NCBI GenBank assembly: GCA_020721905.1
Contig: DYLU01000003.1
Coordinates: 25,609-89,608 of the forward strand
Origin: Leptospira biflexa
GTDB taxonomy: Bacteria > Spirochaetota > UBA4802 > UB4802
DNA: 64,000 bases
Reading direction: 5' to 3'
Below the pieces are notes generated by a model that did not search any database, was not told the origin of the DNA, and saw nothing but the letters and a program-made list of their open reading frames with translations. The position numbers were made by a program, and so were the translations under genes. Shown one piece after another: positions 1 to 10,100 of the stretch (positions are counted from its first letter, which is position 1; each line of letters opens with the position of its first letter).

Positions 1-251
1 TTAACAGGCAAAGCTTTCCGCAAATTTTTTATATACGGATACAGATCCCCTGCTTCAACATAATAATCGCATTCATCCATTGTACGGCGTGCAACAGTAA
101 AATATTTGTGTACTTTTTCCTCACCTGAGCGCTTCAGCCATTGCTTTTTATTGCACCGTACACGCAATACAAAGGTTCTATTATCACCTTCATAATGCCT
201 GAATACAGTACAGTGCATACAATTGGCACAAAAGACCTTATTTTCTTCCAT
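1..251 (-). CDS. Cys-rich small protein, C-terminus cut off by window edge
   Basis: I translated this by eye from an ATG at 251 preceded by a good AGGAG Shine-Dalgarno; 83 codons are complete and the frame is still open at base 1. The visible protein begins MEENKVFCANCMHC and has Cys at residues 8, 11, 14, 33 and about 61, so the N-terminus carries a CxxCxxC metal-binding or zinc-ribbon-like cluster. The rest is rich in Lys, Arg and Tyr. No signal peptide or membrane segment is visible. I do not recognise the family. It could be a small zinc protein or the start of a longer protein. Confidence 0.7.
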   Translation of the reverse strand, partial: MEENKVFCANCMHCTVFRHYEGDNRTFVLRVRCNKKQWLKRSGEEKVHKYFTVARRTMDECDYYVEAGDLYPYIKNLRKALPV

Positions 252-541
252 ATATCATCTCCTGTTTGGTATACTTTCGGTATCAGAACTGGTATGATTT
301 ATCTAATATAGCATAAACAAAAAAAAAATCAAGTACTCTGCAGGTGGATTATGACAATTGTAATGAAGCAATTTTTTTGCAAGCATTTTTTTGATGGACA
401 GTTTTTAATAATAAAGTTCTATGGAGGTAAGTCAAATTGGACTTGACCCATTATACTACATATTTTTGAATATAAAAGATACAAGAGGCTCTTTTATACC
501 AACACCGTGCCGCATAATATTGTATCATAAGGAGGCTGCCC

Positions 542-1219
542 ATGACACAAATACATACTATCAACAATTATGGTACTGCAACTATCACCCGTCATGATGC
601 TCTGCTGGTTATAGATATGCAGTATGACTTTATCCCTGGTGGCTCATTGCCGGTTGCCGGGGGTGACACCATAGTAAAGCCCATTGCCCACTTAATGGAA
701 CAATTCTTTGCACATGGTGCCACCGTTGTATGCACACAGGACTGGCATCCCAAAGGCCACCGTTCCTTTGCATCAACTCATGGGAAAAATCCTTATGACC
801 CCATACATGAACCTGGTATTGGGCCAGTGCTGTGGCCGGATCACTGTGTTATAGGAACAAAAGGGGCAAGCCTTCATGAAGAGCTGCCTGCACACTTTTG
901 CCATGCAATAGTGCGCAAAGGGTACACTATCAACATTGACAGCTATTCGGCATTTCTTGAAAATGACAAAAAAACAGCAACGGGGCTATCCGGATATCTT
1001 TCAAACCGGGGTATAAAACGAATATTTGTATGCGGACTTGCATTTGACTACTGTGTTCATTTCAGTGCAGTTGACGGCGCCCGTGCAGGGTTTGAAGCTG
1101 TGGTTATCACTGATTGTTCTAAGGCAGTCAACTCACCAGCTACAAGCGTGGATGATGCCATAACTGATATGGAAGCTCACAATGTCAGGTTCTGCGCATC
1201 AGCTGACCTGTCATTCTAA
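542..1219 (+). CDS. pncA: Nicotinamidase (pyrazinamidase/isochorismatase family)
   Basis: Hydrolyses nicotinamide to nicotinate and ammonia in the cytoplasm for NAD salvage. The 225 residues show the family signature in order: Asp25 in LLVIDMQYDF, metal ligands Asp67, His69 and His73 in TQDWHPKGHRS, Lys126 in VRKGY, and the nucleophile Cys171 in GLAFDYCV. Asp25, Lys126 and Cys171 form the expected catalytic triad. Length matches bacterial PncA. The start has a GGAGG box 8 bases upstream. Its stop overlaps the tail of the convergent histidine kinase gene by 9 bases, so the two genes share a 3' boundary with no room for a terminator between them. Confidence 0.93.
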   Translation: MTQIHTINNYGTATITRHDALLVIDMQYDFIPGGSLPVAGGDTIVKPIAHLMEQFFAHGATVVCTQDWHPKGHRSFASTHGKNPYDPIHEPGIGPVLWPDHCVIGTKGASLHEELPAHFCHAIVRKGYTINIDSYSAFLENDKKTATGLSGYLSNRGIKRIFVCGLAFDYCVHFSAVDGARAGFEAVVITDCSKAVNSPATSVDDAITDMEAHNVRFCASADLSF

Positions 1220-2473
1220 TGGCAACTCCACGGTAAACTCAGCGTACTGCCCCAACACTGAGTTTGCATAGATTCTGCCATTGTGCAGGTACACAATATT
1301 CCACGACACAAAAAGCCCAATGCCTGATCCTTTCCGGCTAAGCAGCTCATCTGTTTCAATGCGCGAAAACCGCTTGAATAACTTATGCTTCTGTGTTTCA
1401 GGAAACCCGGGGCCGGTATTCCATACGTTGATTATGCATATATTACCTTCTTTTTTTACGGTTATACGCACAATCCCGCTATCAATATTGTACTTGATTG
1501 CATTGCTCAACAGATTGTGCATAACTATCCTCATTGCATCAGGATCACACGTAAGGGTTATATCCTCGTAGTATTTTTCAACTGTTATATGTTTAGCATC
1601 AGCCTGAGGTTTCACAATGGCAAGTGCCGGTTCAATACTATCATGTGTGATAGTAACTGTTGATTTGCGTATTGGCATTGAACCAGTTTCAAGGCGAGCT
1701 AAGTTCAAATATTCATTGACTATCGTTAAAAGGTATTCTGCCTGAGCAAGAATACGATCAATGGTATTTTTACAGTGCTCAGAGACTTCCCCAAAGTATC
1801 CCTGCTTTAATGTGGTACCTAATGTTACTATAGATGAAAGTGGGCTTTTTAGCTCATGTGTTACAAATGATAGCATCTCCATGTATGCATTGATTGCCTG
1901 AGTCAGCTGCTCAATACGGTATGTTTTTTCAACAGCCTGGCTCAATCGCTCAGCAATAGCCTGATGCAATACAACTTCCCGCGATCCATACATATTCTTT
2001 TTACGGGAACTCCTGAAAAGCACTCCCACAATGCGCCCTTCCACATACAGCGGACAGGTCATGCTTGACATAACGCCTTCTTTCAAAAGCAGGCGCGTTG
2101 ATTCACTTGCTGGATTTTTTTTGTAATACTCCTCTAAATCATTAATGATACGAGGTGTTTTATTACTGAATATTGTTTCAAGGGAACTTCCCTTAAGGTC
2201 GGCGGTATATCCTTTATCTAAATACAGGGGGCTGTACGAGGCTACAACGTGATACAATGTTAAGCGTTTTCCATCATCTGAAAATGCAATACCAATTCTG
2301 TCACAGGGCATGATATGCTGTGTTTCTTTAAAGAGGTATTCTATGATGTTAGTAAGTGACTGCCCGGAAGCTATCTTCTGATTTATAGTATCAAGGGCTT
2401 TAACTTCTTCCGGTGTTAAAACAATTTCTCCACCTCTACCCTCTATATAAGAAATTGTATCACGTTTGTCCAT
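1211..2473 (-). CDS. GAF-domain sensor histidine kinase, soluble
   Basis: Probable cytoplasmic sensor kinase of about 420 residues. A GAF-like domain covers roughly residues 35-180. A dimerisation/phosphoacceptor helix has the H-box THELKSPLSS with His206. The ATPase domain has N-box HNLLSNAIKYN, a G1 box reading NTGPGF where most kinases have DxGxG, and GSGIGLFVS as G2. I chose the ATG at 2473 because AAAGGAG lies just upstream; a start 19 codons earlier lacks this. No transmembrane segment is visible, so the signal is probably cytoplasmic. It is the last gene in the direction of the beta-oxidation set, about 300 bases downstream of it. No response regulator is adjacent. Confidence 0.88.
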   Translation of the reverse strand: MDKRDTISYIEGRGGEIVLTPEEVKALDTINQKIASGQSLTNIIEYLFKETQHIMPCDRIGIAFSDDGKRLTLYHVVASYSPLYLDKGYTADLKGSSLETIFSNKTPRIINDLEEYYKKNPASESTRLLLKEGVMSSMTCPLYVEGRIVGVLFRSSRKKNMYGSREVVLHQAIAERLSQAVEKTYRIEQLTQAINAYMEMLSFVTHELKSPLSSIVTLGTTLKQGYFGEVSEHCKNTIDRILAQAEYLLTIVNEYLNLARLETGSMPIRKSTVTITHDSIEPALAIVKPQADAKHITVEKYYEDITLTCDPDAMRIVMHNLLSNAIKYNIDSGIVRITVKKEGNICIINVWNTGPGFPETQKHKLFKRFSRIETDELLSRKGSGIGLFVSWNIVYLHNGRIYANSVLGQYAEFTVELPLE

Positions 2474-2773
2474 GCATACTCCTTTTTGTTTCTTTATAAC
2501 TACTCCTAAAGTAGTTATACAATTATGCAAGGTTTTTATATATTCTTATTCTCATCTTATTATATTTCATTGTTATCCGTGGTTTATAATTTTGATCCAA
2601 TCATGTATGGTTAGTTTCAAACAGTATTCATCATGGTTATCAACAAATGCATTACATCGTTTTCTCTGAATTGAAGGCAAAAGTAAGCCTTGCTTCAAAA
2701 AGGTTCTGCGGGTATGGTTTTAGCAAAAGTCCTTTCACCAGTAACTATCGCACAAAAAAACTACCCAATCATT
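2474..2773. other. 300-base gap without a gene
   Basis: AT-rich spacer between the acyl-CoA dehydrogenase stop and the histidine kinase start, both on the minus strand. Only short unsupported open frames occur. I see no convincing GC-rich terminator hairpin, tRNA or repeat. It presumably carries the kinase promoter, but I could not pick one -35/-10 pair with confidence. Confidence 0.5.
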
Positions 2774-3946
2774 TTATACATTTGACGGTATTGGTGCGGC
2801 ATCCATATAGTGCTTTGCAATGATGAAGCGTTGTATCTCGCTTGTCCCTTCGTAGATGGTGGTAACGCGCACATCACGGTACAGACGCTCAACAGGATAG
2901 TCTTTGGTGTAGCCATAGCCTCCCAGTATCTGCATGGCATCATAACAGGCTTTATTTGCCGACTCTGTTGCAAAAAGTTTTGCCATTGAGGCTTCTCTTG
3001 AAAACGGCATGCCATTTTCTTTTTTATAGGCAGCCTGAAGTAACAGCAGACGCGCAGCTTCAAGCCTGGTATAATTATCGGCAATCATCCACTGTATTGC
3101 CTGATTGTGTATAATGGGTTTATCAAACTGTATGCGCTCCTTTGCATAGCTGGTTGCATAATCCATAGCAGCAAGTCCAATCCCCAGTGCCATGGAACCA
3201 ATGCCAATACGTCCGCCTCCTAACTCACGAACCGCTATCCTGAATCCATCGTTGAGTGTGCCCAATAGATTTTCTTTTGGTACTTTACAGTTATCAAGAA
3301 TTATCTCATTGGTGGAGGAACCCAGTTGCCCCATTTTGTGTTCATCCCTTCCAACAGTAAATCCTTCAAAATGTGGCTCCACTAAAAATGCACTGATGCC
3401 CCTGCCTCTGGAAGCGTGCTTATTGGTAACAGCCCACACCACAAATACTCCTGCATACTCCGCACTGGTTATGAATACCTTTTTGCCGTTGAGTATCCAC
3501 CAGTCTCCACCATCCGTTGCCGTTGTCTTCATTGCGGCAGGGTCAGAGCCTGCTTCTGCCTCAGTCAGGCCAAAGCTTCCTGCATAAAAGGTACCATTGC
3601 AAAGAGGCGGAATATACCGTTGTTTCTGAACTTCGGTCCCCACTGATTGTATTACCTCTGCTACCATATTGGTTACCGATGTTGTTACTGCAGTGGCTGC
3701 GCAGGCTTTACCCAGTTCTGTCATCACCAGTGAAAATGCCACACTACCAGCACCCGTGCCCCCATAACGCGGGTCAACGGCAATGCCGTTAAAACCTAAT
3801 GCCGCCAGTTTTTTCAGGTTGGATTTTAATATCTTTCTGTCTTTTGTTGTATCCAGTGTGACAGCAACCGGTTCAAGTTCCTGTTTTGCAAATTTAGCGG
3901 CTGTTTCCCGAATAATGTGCTGTTCCTGTGTTAAACTGAAATCCAT
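2774..3946 (-). CDS. Acyl-CoA dehydrogenase, short-chain/butyryl-CoA type
   Basis: FAD enzyme that introduces the alpha-beta double bond into acyl-CoA and passes electrons to ETF. The 390 residues have the whole ACAD fold: an N-terminal helical domain starting DFSLTQEQ, the FAD-binding stretch GLTEAEAGSDPAAM, and the C-terminal helical domain ending in YEGTSEIQR, where Glu366 is the catalytic base typical of short/medium-chain members. I place the start at ATG 3946: the AGAGGTG box is 6 bases before it, and the longer frame begins inside that box with GTG. It lies 14 bases after the 3-hydroxyacyl-CoA dehydrogenase gene, so the genes are co-transcribed. Chain-length preference cannot be read from the sequence. 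Confidence 0.92.
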   Translation of the reverse strand: MDFSLTQEQHIIRETAAKFAKQELEPVAVTLDTTKDRKILKSNLKKLAALGFNGIAVDPRYGGTGAGSVAFSLVMTELGKACAATAVTTSVTNMVAEVIQSVGTEVQKQRYIPPLCNGTFYAGSFGLTEAEAGSDPAAMKTTATDGGDWWILNGKKVFITSAEYAGVFVVWAVTNKHASRGRGISAFLVEPHFEGFTVGRDEHKMGQLGSSTNEIILDNCKVPKENLLGTLNDGFRIAVRELGGGRIGIGSMALGIGLAAMDYATSYAKERIQFDKPIIHNQAIQWMIADNYTRLEAARLLLLQAAYKKENGMPFSREASMAKLFATESANKACYDAMQILGGYGYTKDYPVERLYRDVRVTTIYEGTSEIQRFIIAKHYMDAAPIPSNV

Positions 3947-3960
3947 TGGCATCACCTCTT

Positions 3961-4821
3961 TTACGTGTAATCGTAAAAACCTTTGCCGGTTTTACGCCCC
4001 AACCAGCCTGACTCAACATAGCGCCTGAGCAGCGGGCATGGTCTGTATTTTGAATCCTTAAACCCATCATAAAGTGTTTCCATAATAGCCAAACATGTAT
4101 CAAGCCCAATAAGGTCAGCCAGCGCCAGTGGTCCCATGGGATGGTTCATCCCCAATGTCATCACCGTGTCTAGGGACTCCCGCGTTCCCACGCCTTCGTA
4201 CAGGCTATATATGGCTTCATTAATCATTGGCATGAGGATGCGGTTGGAAATAAATCCCGGATAATCACAAGCTTCAGCCGGCGTCTTCCCTAATTTGAGT
4301 GCCAGCTCCCGCGTTATATCAAATGTTTCCTGTGATGTTGGAAGTGCTCGTATGATTTCAACAAGCTTCATGACCGGTACCGGATTCATAAAATGCATCC
4401 CAATAACCTTATCAGGGCGCTTTGTTACTGCAGCAATCCGGCCTATGGGAATTGAAGAAGTATTGGTGGCACATATTACATGAGGCCTGCACATAGCGTC
4501 TAAATCTTTAAATATTTTTAACTTTATATCCTGATTTTCGGTGGCAGCTTCCACAACAAAATCAGCCTGTGCAAGCGCTTCAAACATATTTGTTGCCCTG
4601 ACCCTCTCCAGTATGTTTTGCATAGCGTCCTGCGTTATTTTTCCTTTTGTAACATCTCTGGAAAGCACCCCGTTTATATACGTTACACCTTTTAAAGCCA
4701 GTTCTTCTGTTATATCATACAGAATAACAGCAAATCCACTTACTGCTGCAACACAGGCAATCCCTGCGCCCATCTGCCCTGCACCTGCAACACCTATGGT
4801 TTGTATGTCATTTATTTTCAT
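3961..4821 (-). CDS. hbd: 3-hydroxyacyl-CoA (3-hydroxybutyryl-CoA) dehydrogenase
   Basis: NAD(P)-dependent oxidation of 3-hydroxyacyl-CoA to 3-ketoacyl-CoA, or the reverse in butyrate synthesis. The 286-residue, single-domain form matches Clostridium Hbd rather than the long FadB fusion. A Rossmann nucleotide motif GVAGAGQMGAGIA occupies residues 10-22. Catalytic His143 sits in HFMNPVPVMKLVE and the conserved Asn193 in SNRILMPMINEA. AGGAGA lies 8 bases before the start. Placed between thiolase and acyl-CoA dehydrogenase. No enoyl-CoA hydratase is in the cluster, so that step must be encoded elsewhere. Confidence 0.93.
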   Translation of the reverse strand: MKINDIQTIGVAGAGQMGAGIACVAAVSGFAVILYDITEELALKGVTYINGVLSRDVTKGKITQDAMQNILERVRATNMFEALAQADFVVEAATENQDIKLKIFKDLDAMCRPHVICATNTSSIPIGRIAAVTKRPDKVIGMHFMNPVPVMKLVEIIRALPTSQETFDITRELALKLGKTPAEACDYPGFISNRILMPMINEAIYSLYEGVGTRESLDTVMTLGMNHPMGPLALADLIGLDTCLAIMETLYDGFKDSKYRPCPLLRRYVESGWLGRKTGKGFYDYT

Positions 4822-4852
4822 ACCATTCTCTCCTTAAAAATAGAATGCAATT

Positions 4853-4893
4853 GTCATTTCAGAAGGAGCAAAGCAATTGAAGAATCTCGTCTT
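4853..4893. repeat. Dispersed-repeat-like element between thiolase and hbd
   Basis: The segment beginning TGTCATTTCAGAAGGAGCAA and ending AGAATCTCGTCTT closely resembles the widespread bacterial intergenic repeat whose consensus runs roughly GTCATTGCGAGGAGCGAAGC followed by GAAGCAATCTC. It fills most of the 74-base gap and ends 2 bases from the thiolase stop codon. I found no second copy in this window, so repeat status rests on resemblance to what I remember of the family. Confidence 0.4.
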
Positions 4894-4895
4894 CA

Positions 4896-6068
4896 TTATC
4901 GCTTCACAATTAATGCAACTGCTTCGCCGCCACCCAAACACAGCGATGCCAGTCCCACTTGTTTATTCTGCCGAATCATTTCATACAGCAATGTTACAAG
5001 AACACGCGTTCCACTTGCACCAATGGGATGCCCCAGTGCAACGCTTCCTCCATTGACATTGACCTTTGTACTGTCAAGACCAAGCTCTCTTAGCACACCA
5101 ACTGTTGACCCACTGAATGCTTCGTTAATCTCGTAAAGGTCTACATCCTGCAATGATATCCCTTCTTTTTTAAGACATTTAGGAATTGCCAGGATTGGCG
5201 CCATCAGGACATATTTCATATCAATACCAGCTGAAGCCTGTGCACCAATCGTTGCCAGAACACTGCATCCCAACTCTTGTGCTTTTTTCTGTGACATCAC
5301 CACCACCGCCGCAGCACCATCGCTTATAACAGAAGCATTGCCTGCAGTGGTAACACCGTCTTTTTTAAAAGCAGGTTTCATTGTTGCCAGTGTTTCATAC
5401 GGTGTTGGCTTTGGGCATTCATCAGTGTCAAAAATTATTTCCTTTTGTTTGTGGGCGATAGTTACCGGAACTATCTCCTCCTTAAATTTTCCGGATTTAA
5501 TTGCATGTAAAGCCCTTCCATAGGATAACGCAGCATATTGGTCCTGTTCCTCTCTGCTCACATTATACTTTTTTGAACATAACTCATTGGAAATACCCAT
5601 ATGAAAATCATTGACCACATCCCATAATCCATCATGAACCATATGGTCTTTGAGCTGACCATCGCCCATGCGATACCCAAACCGTGCTTTTTCCAGATAG
5701 TATGGGGCCATACTCATATTCTCCATTCCACCAGCCACAACCACATCAGCATCACCACACTGTACCGCCTGTGCTGCAAGCATAACCGCTTTTAGACCAG
5801 AGCCACATACCTTATTTATAGTTAAACATTCAACTTCCCAGGGAAGATGTGCCTTGATTGCAGCCTGCCTTGCCGGATTTTGCCCATAACCACAGGGAAG
5901 TACCTGCCCCATAATTACTTCATTGACATCCGCTTTTGAAATTCCTGCGCGCTTAATGGCTTCTTCAATGACAATGGCTCCCAATTGCGTTGTGGGAATA
6001 GATGACAGCGACCCATTAAAATTCCCAAGAGGGGTTCTAACGGCACTGACAATTACAGCTTTATTCAT
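4896..6068 (-). CDS. thlA: Acetyl-CoA acetyltransferase (thiolase II)
   Basis: Cleaves 3-ketoacyl-CoA with CoA, or condenses two acetyl-CoA to acetoacetyl-CoA. The 390 residues show nucleophile Cys88 in NKVCGSGLKAV, His347 in GHPIGASGTR and the second catalytic Cys377 in SLCLGGGEA, all in the standard order and spacing. I chose ATG 6068, which has GGAGG 6 bases upstream, over an in-frame ATG nine codons earlier. First gene of a minus-strand set with hbd and acyl-CoA dehydrogenase. The length and motifs fit the biosynthetic-type tetrameric thiolase, but sequence alone does not settle the physiological direction. Confidence 0.93.
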   Translation of the reverse strand: MNKAVIVSAVRTPLGNFNGSLSSIPTTQLGAIVIEEAIKRAGISKADVNEVIMGQVLPCGYGQNPARQAAIKAHLPWEVECLTINKVCGSGLKAVMLAAQAVQCGDADVVVAGGMENMSMAPYYLEKARFGYRMGDGQLKDHMVHDGLWDVVNDFHMGISNELCSKKYNVSREEQDQYAALSYGRALHAIKSGKFKEEIVPVTIAHKQKEIIFDTDECPKPTPYETLATMKPAFKKDGVTTAGNASVISDGAAAVVVMSQKKAQELGCSVLATIGAQASAGIDMKYVLMAPILAIPKCLKKEGISLQDVDLYEINEAFSGSTVGVLRELGLDSTKVNVNGGSVALGHPIGASGTRVLVTLLYEMIRQNKQVGLASLCLGGGEAVALIVKR

Positions 6069-6420
6069 CAAGAACCTCCATATTTTGTATGTCATTATTA
6101 CATATTTTATGTGATTCTTCAGTTTATCGTTAAAATGTCAAAAATATTTTGAGAACTAAATTTTATTTTTTACAACGTTTAATGTCTCCACCAGTTTATT
6201 TGAGAAGTGCAATTATTTTGTCTAACAATGAATTTAAAGAGTTTTTTGTGGATGTTATGATTCTTATTTTTAAATTGACTAAATAGTGCTTTTCAGTCAT
6301 AATAATACATACTAAAAATTTAAAAAATTATGTTAATGAGCACATATCTATATCAGCACATAATTTTCAAGAGTGATTGTCAAAAGCATACTTTGAATAT
6401 TAATTTCTTAAGGAGTACAA
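6069..6420. other. 352-base divergent intergenic region
   Basis: AT-rich region between the minus-strand thiolase and the plus-strand lipoprotein gene. It must hold promoters in both directions. A plausible plus-strand promoter is listed separately. On the minus strand a TTGACA occurs at 6136-6141 but no good -10 lies at the right distance. No RNA gene or riboswitch-like structure is apparent. Confidence 0.5.
6275..6303 (+). promoter_or_regulatory. Candidate sigma-70 promoter for the lipoprotein and amylase-GlgA genes
   Basis: TTGACT at 6275-6280 and CATAAT at 6298-6303 are separated by 17 bases. A start near 6310 would give a leader of about 110 bases before the 6421 start codon. Confidence 0.4.
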
Positions 6421-7158
6421 ATGATGACAACAATGAACAAACACATAATTATTCCATTTTTGTTAGCCATAATCCTGGGTGTTATATCGTGTACATCCAT
6501 TGAGTTTGTTAAAACCGGTGAAGAATACCCTGCACTCAGTGAATCTGATGAAGTTCAGGTTTTGCTTACTGTTGATAAAAATCAATTTGATGAGATAGGC
6601 ATCGCTGACATTGGCGGAGTATCACTGCCCCTGCGTATTGAAAAGGCCAAACAGATTGCCCGCAGTAAAGGCGGCAATATAATTGTTCCTGTAACAATGT
6701 GTACTGAAGAAGCACAGAAGAGGATGCGCAGCGGGTATATTGTTCAGAGCTTTTACATACTCAAAACAAAAACAGCAGCTATTGCCCCAAAAGAGACGGC
6801 TGAATCAAAACAGATACCTCTGCCAGTTGAAGAAGAATTTATACCTGAAAAGCAAGCTGCAACATTTACACAACTGTTACAGCACTACCCGTCATTGCAG
6901 GGCCAGTCATTTACAAACACCATGCAACCGCTGAGATTTTATAAAATTCCCCCGTCACTTCTTGCATATGGATTGCTTGAATACAAGCTCTGTTTAATGC
7001 AGTTTGATAATGATAACACTGTACTGGTATTTATTCCCAGGGAAAAAATCGCTGTTATTAAAAACTCTATTGATAAAAAGAGTACCGTAGCCGTTGATTT
7101 TACACCTTTAGGTGTTTACAAGGAAAAATATCCTGTTTTAAAAATGCTGTCAGAATAA
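6421..7158 (+). CDS. Putative lipoprotein of unknown function
   Basis: The 245-residue product has a lipoprotein-type signal with a hydrophobic core and VISC as the lipobox (Cys near residue 24). I do not recognise the family. The segment SKGGNIIVPVTMC and the preceding KAKQIARSKG resemble small envelope proteins that keep a conserved beta-sheet core, but this is not diagnostic. AGGAG is 5 bases before the start. It ends 18 bases before the amylase-glycogen synthase fusion, so it is probably co-transcribed with it; no functional link can be shown. Confidence 0.75.
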   Translation: MMTTMNKHIIIPFLLAIILGVISCTSIEFVKTGEEYPALSESDEVQVLLTVDKNQFDEIGIADIGGVSLPLRIEKAKQIARSKGGNIIVPVTMCTEEAQKRMRSGYIVQSFYILKTKTAAIAPKETAESKQIPLPVEEEFIPEKQAATFTQLLQHYPSLQGQSFTNTMQPLRFYKIPPSLLAYGLLEYKLCLMQFDNDNTVLVFIPREKIAVIKNSIDKKSTVAVDFTPLGVYKEKYPVLKMLSE

Positions 7159-7176
7159 TATAAAAGGCACTGCATT

Positions 7177-10100
7177 ATGTTACAGAAAGTTTCTACCCAG
7201 AGCAGCCTTTGCAGATTTACTCTCAGTGATGAGGAAAAATTATCTGATGAAAGGGTAAAAGAGGAAATACGCAAAGCTTTTCAGGAGCTCAGAGCATTCC
7301 CCTTTGTTGTACATTCAGGTATTATCGATTCATTAAAAAAAGGTGTTGACCCCTCATCATTAAAAGATTCATTCGCTGCTATCCGGAATGATATATTTGC
7401 TGCAATTACCGATAGCCCGCAGGCAAAGGAAAAAATAGTATCTGACGTCAGATTGCAGGGTAGAATTTTAGATGCAATTATCACAATCCACAGTGCTATT
7501 GCCAGGGGCAATTTTACTTCTATCATAAACCGCCGTTTTGTCCTTATCAAAGAAAGACCTGCCTGGCCAACACTGTATTATATTTCACCTCAAAGTGCTG
7601 TGCTATCACACGTTGGGCAGGGCCCGCAGTGGACAGAAATTCCTACAATTTATCTGGGCTTCAATATCTTCAATGTGCTTGCCCTTGATAAAGAGCAGAA
7701 ATATGACAGAGCATTTTACTGGTTATTACGGGTTGAAGAGCGTGCCATAGAAACCGGATATTCGCATATTGAAGTGTACCCGCCTCATGTATCACGTGCC
7801 CTCAATGAACTGCTTGATGAAGTCATACGCATTGCAACTATCTCAGAAGTTGAATTCAAAGAAATTCCTGCCCGTAAAAAAATACGTGCCTTTACTGTTC
7901 GCAACCGTGAAAGTTTTTTAAAGATGCTCAATGCCCGTCGTGATGATGGCAATTTTGATTTTGAAAAAAATTTGAAGGCAATCAGGTCACTGGAAAGGCT
8001 GGCACGCCGTTACAAAAAAGGCTATGATTTCAATTCGTTGCGTGAAATTGTACGCCTGCTGGTGGCTGCATCAGGTCATGATATACATGAAATCCGCAAT
8101 AACGCCAATATACTCCTTGAGCGAATTTTTGCACCTAAGGAGTTTGATGCACCGCTTTCTACTTCTTTTGTCAACTGCGCTGCAGGTAGTATTCACACAT
8201 TTGAATTTCCCATACCGGAAGAAGGGAACTATTTTGTACGTATATTTCACAATGCAGGAACAAATCCTTACCCTCTTGAACAGGACATTGCATATATTGA
8301 TATTGATCTGGCCTTCAATGAAACAAAAGGTGTTTATACTGCACACCATACATTCAACGAATTAGGCCATTATGACTTCCTTGTATACAGAAAACGGAAA
8401 AAACGCTCCCAGTGGGTAGGATACGAGGGCTGCAGTGGCAGAATTAACGTCATCCCTGATATGCGCGGCGAAATTGTTCTTGAAATATTTCCTGATATTC
8501 ACGGGCATACCCGTATCTACTGGATGGATGAAGAACATCCCGGATTGGTGTACAATGAGCATGGCGAAGTTATCCGTTTAGGCCGCTTCAGCGACATTAC
8601 TGCTCATCTAGAAGATTTAAAAGAGCGTTATCACATCACTGCATTATACCTTTTAGGTGTCCAGAAGCGCGGCACCAACCGGGAAGACTGGGCACCCGAA
8701 GCTACATCCCCTTCGCCATTTTCACCGGTCAGTTTAGTTGAAATAGAAGACTTTTTAGGCGGTGAAAAAGAATTTCTTGAGCTTATAGCCAAAGCTCATG
8801 CAATGGATATAAAAGTTATTATTGACGTGGTTCCCCACCTTAACCGCCGTAGCACAGAGCTTCCCGATGAGTACGCTGTCAAATGTTACGACGACAGCGG
8901 AAATCTGGTTATCCGTGCTTCAACTGATGGCCGTTACGGAAGCTGGAATGACGGCAAACTGTTAAACTACCGCAAGCTGGAAGTATGGGAATGGCTCATC
9001 AACAGTGTAACAACATTAATTGACAAATATGATATTGACGGCATTCGCTTTGATTCAGCTCATGCGGTCCCCATCATGATGAAAAAGAATAACTACCCGT
9101 TTATATGGGGGCAGTACCGTTCACTGGAATCGCTTGTAGAAGGTGAAATCATTGTTAATGACCGTGAAGACGGACATTTTATCACAACAGGCTATTTTGA
9201 CAGTGCCTGCAGGGACCAGATAGCTATACCCTTTCATTATCTTCTGATGAGTCGCATTGCACAAAAGCTTAAGGAAAAGAACAAAACATTTTTTGTGCAT
9301 TTAGCCGAATGCTACTGGGGACATGAGCGCTATCTTACCCGCAGCGGAATTATCCCCTACAATTCTGCCCTTTTTAAAATTTGCGAAGGAATCATCCACG
9401 GCACCACTGATGTCCGTGAAGTGTACCACTTTTACGATAACTATCTCCCATACGCATTGCCACCGGGCACTGAGCTTTTAGGCATACTGGGAAATCATGA
9501 CGAACGGCGCGCACTCAATACGTTTGGCCACAGGGGACTCAGGGCCGCTATTGGGCTTACCATCTTTATGAATAACATTATCATGGATTATGAGGGAAGT
9601 GCTGAAGGCGAAAGCTGGAAAGCATTTTTGGATAACATTTATGTGAACTGGAATCAGTTTGAGTATGCAGCTCACCGCAGCCTTGAGTCATTTTATAGGC
9701 AATGGTATCGTTTCCACCGCAATAATAAAGGTGAAGGGTATTTGATATGGGCAAATAATACTCAGGTTGCAGCATCCATTAAATTTACTGAACAAACCAT
9801 ATGGATTGGGGTTTTTAATTTTGCCGATAGTTCTCAGAATGTGGCATTGCAGTTTGATAATCCGCGATTGCCCATTGCTGATGATACATTTTTTAAAGTA
9901 GTTGATCCGGTATATTCACCTATTACAAAGCATTATAGTTACTTTACTGGGAAGGAGCTTAAGGCTTCAAAAATTTATTCGGTTGTTTCATACACTGACA
10001 GGATCAAGCTTTTAAAATTAGAACCGGTTAGTGATATTGCACCACTGTACAGTGAATTCCTGCGCGATTCGCTTTTCAGGTTATATTCAATCAGCAACCC

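Noticed and set aside
1-3. TTA at the window start looks like the stop codon of the first minus-strand gene
   Set aside because: It is out of frame: 251 bases from the start codon is 83 codons plus two bases, so the gene continues beyond the window.
2466-2669. 67-residue plus-strand frame
   Set aside because: It overlaps the start and Shine-Dalgarno of the histidine kinase on the other strand and has no start signal of its own.
6136-6141. TTGACA on the minus strand upstream of the thiolase gene
   Set aside because: At 16-18 bases downstream there is no acceptable -10 (AGAATC), so I did not call a promoter.
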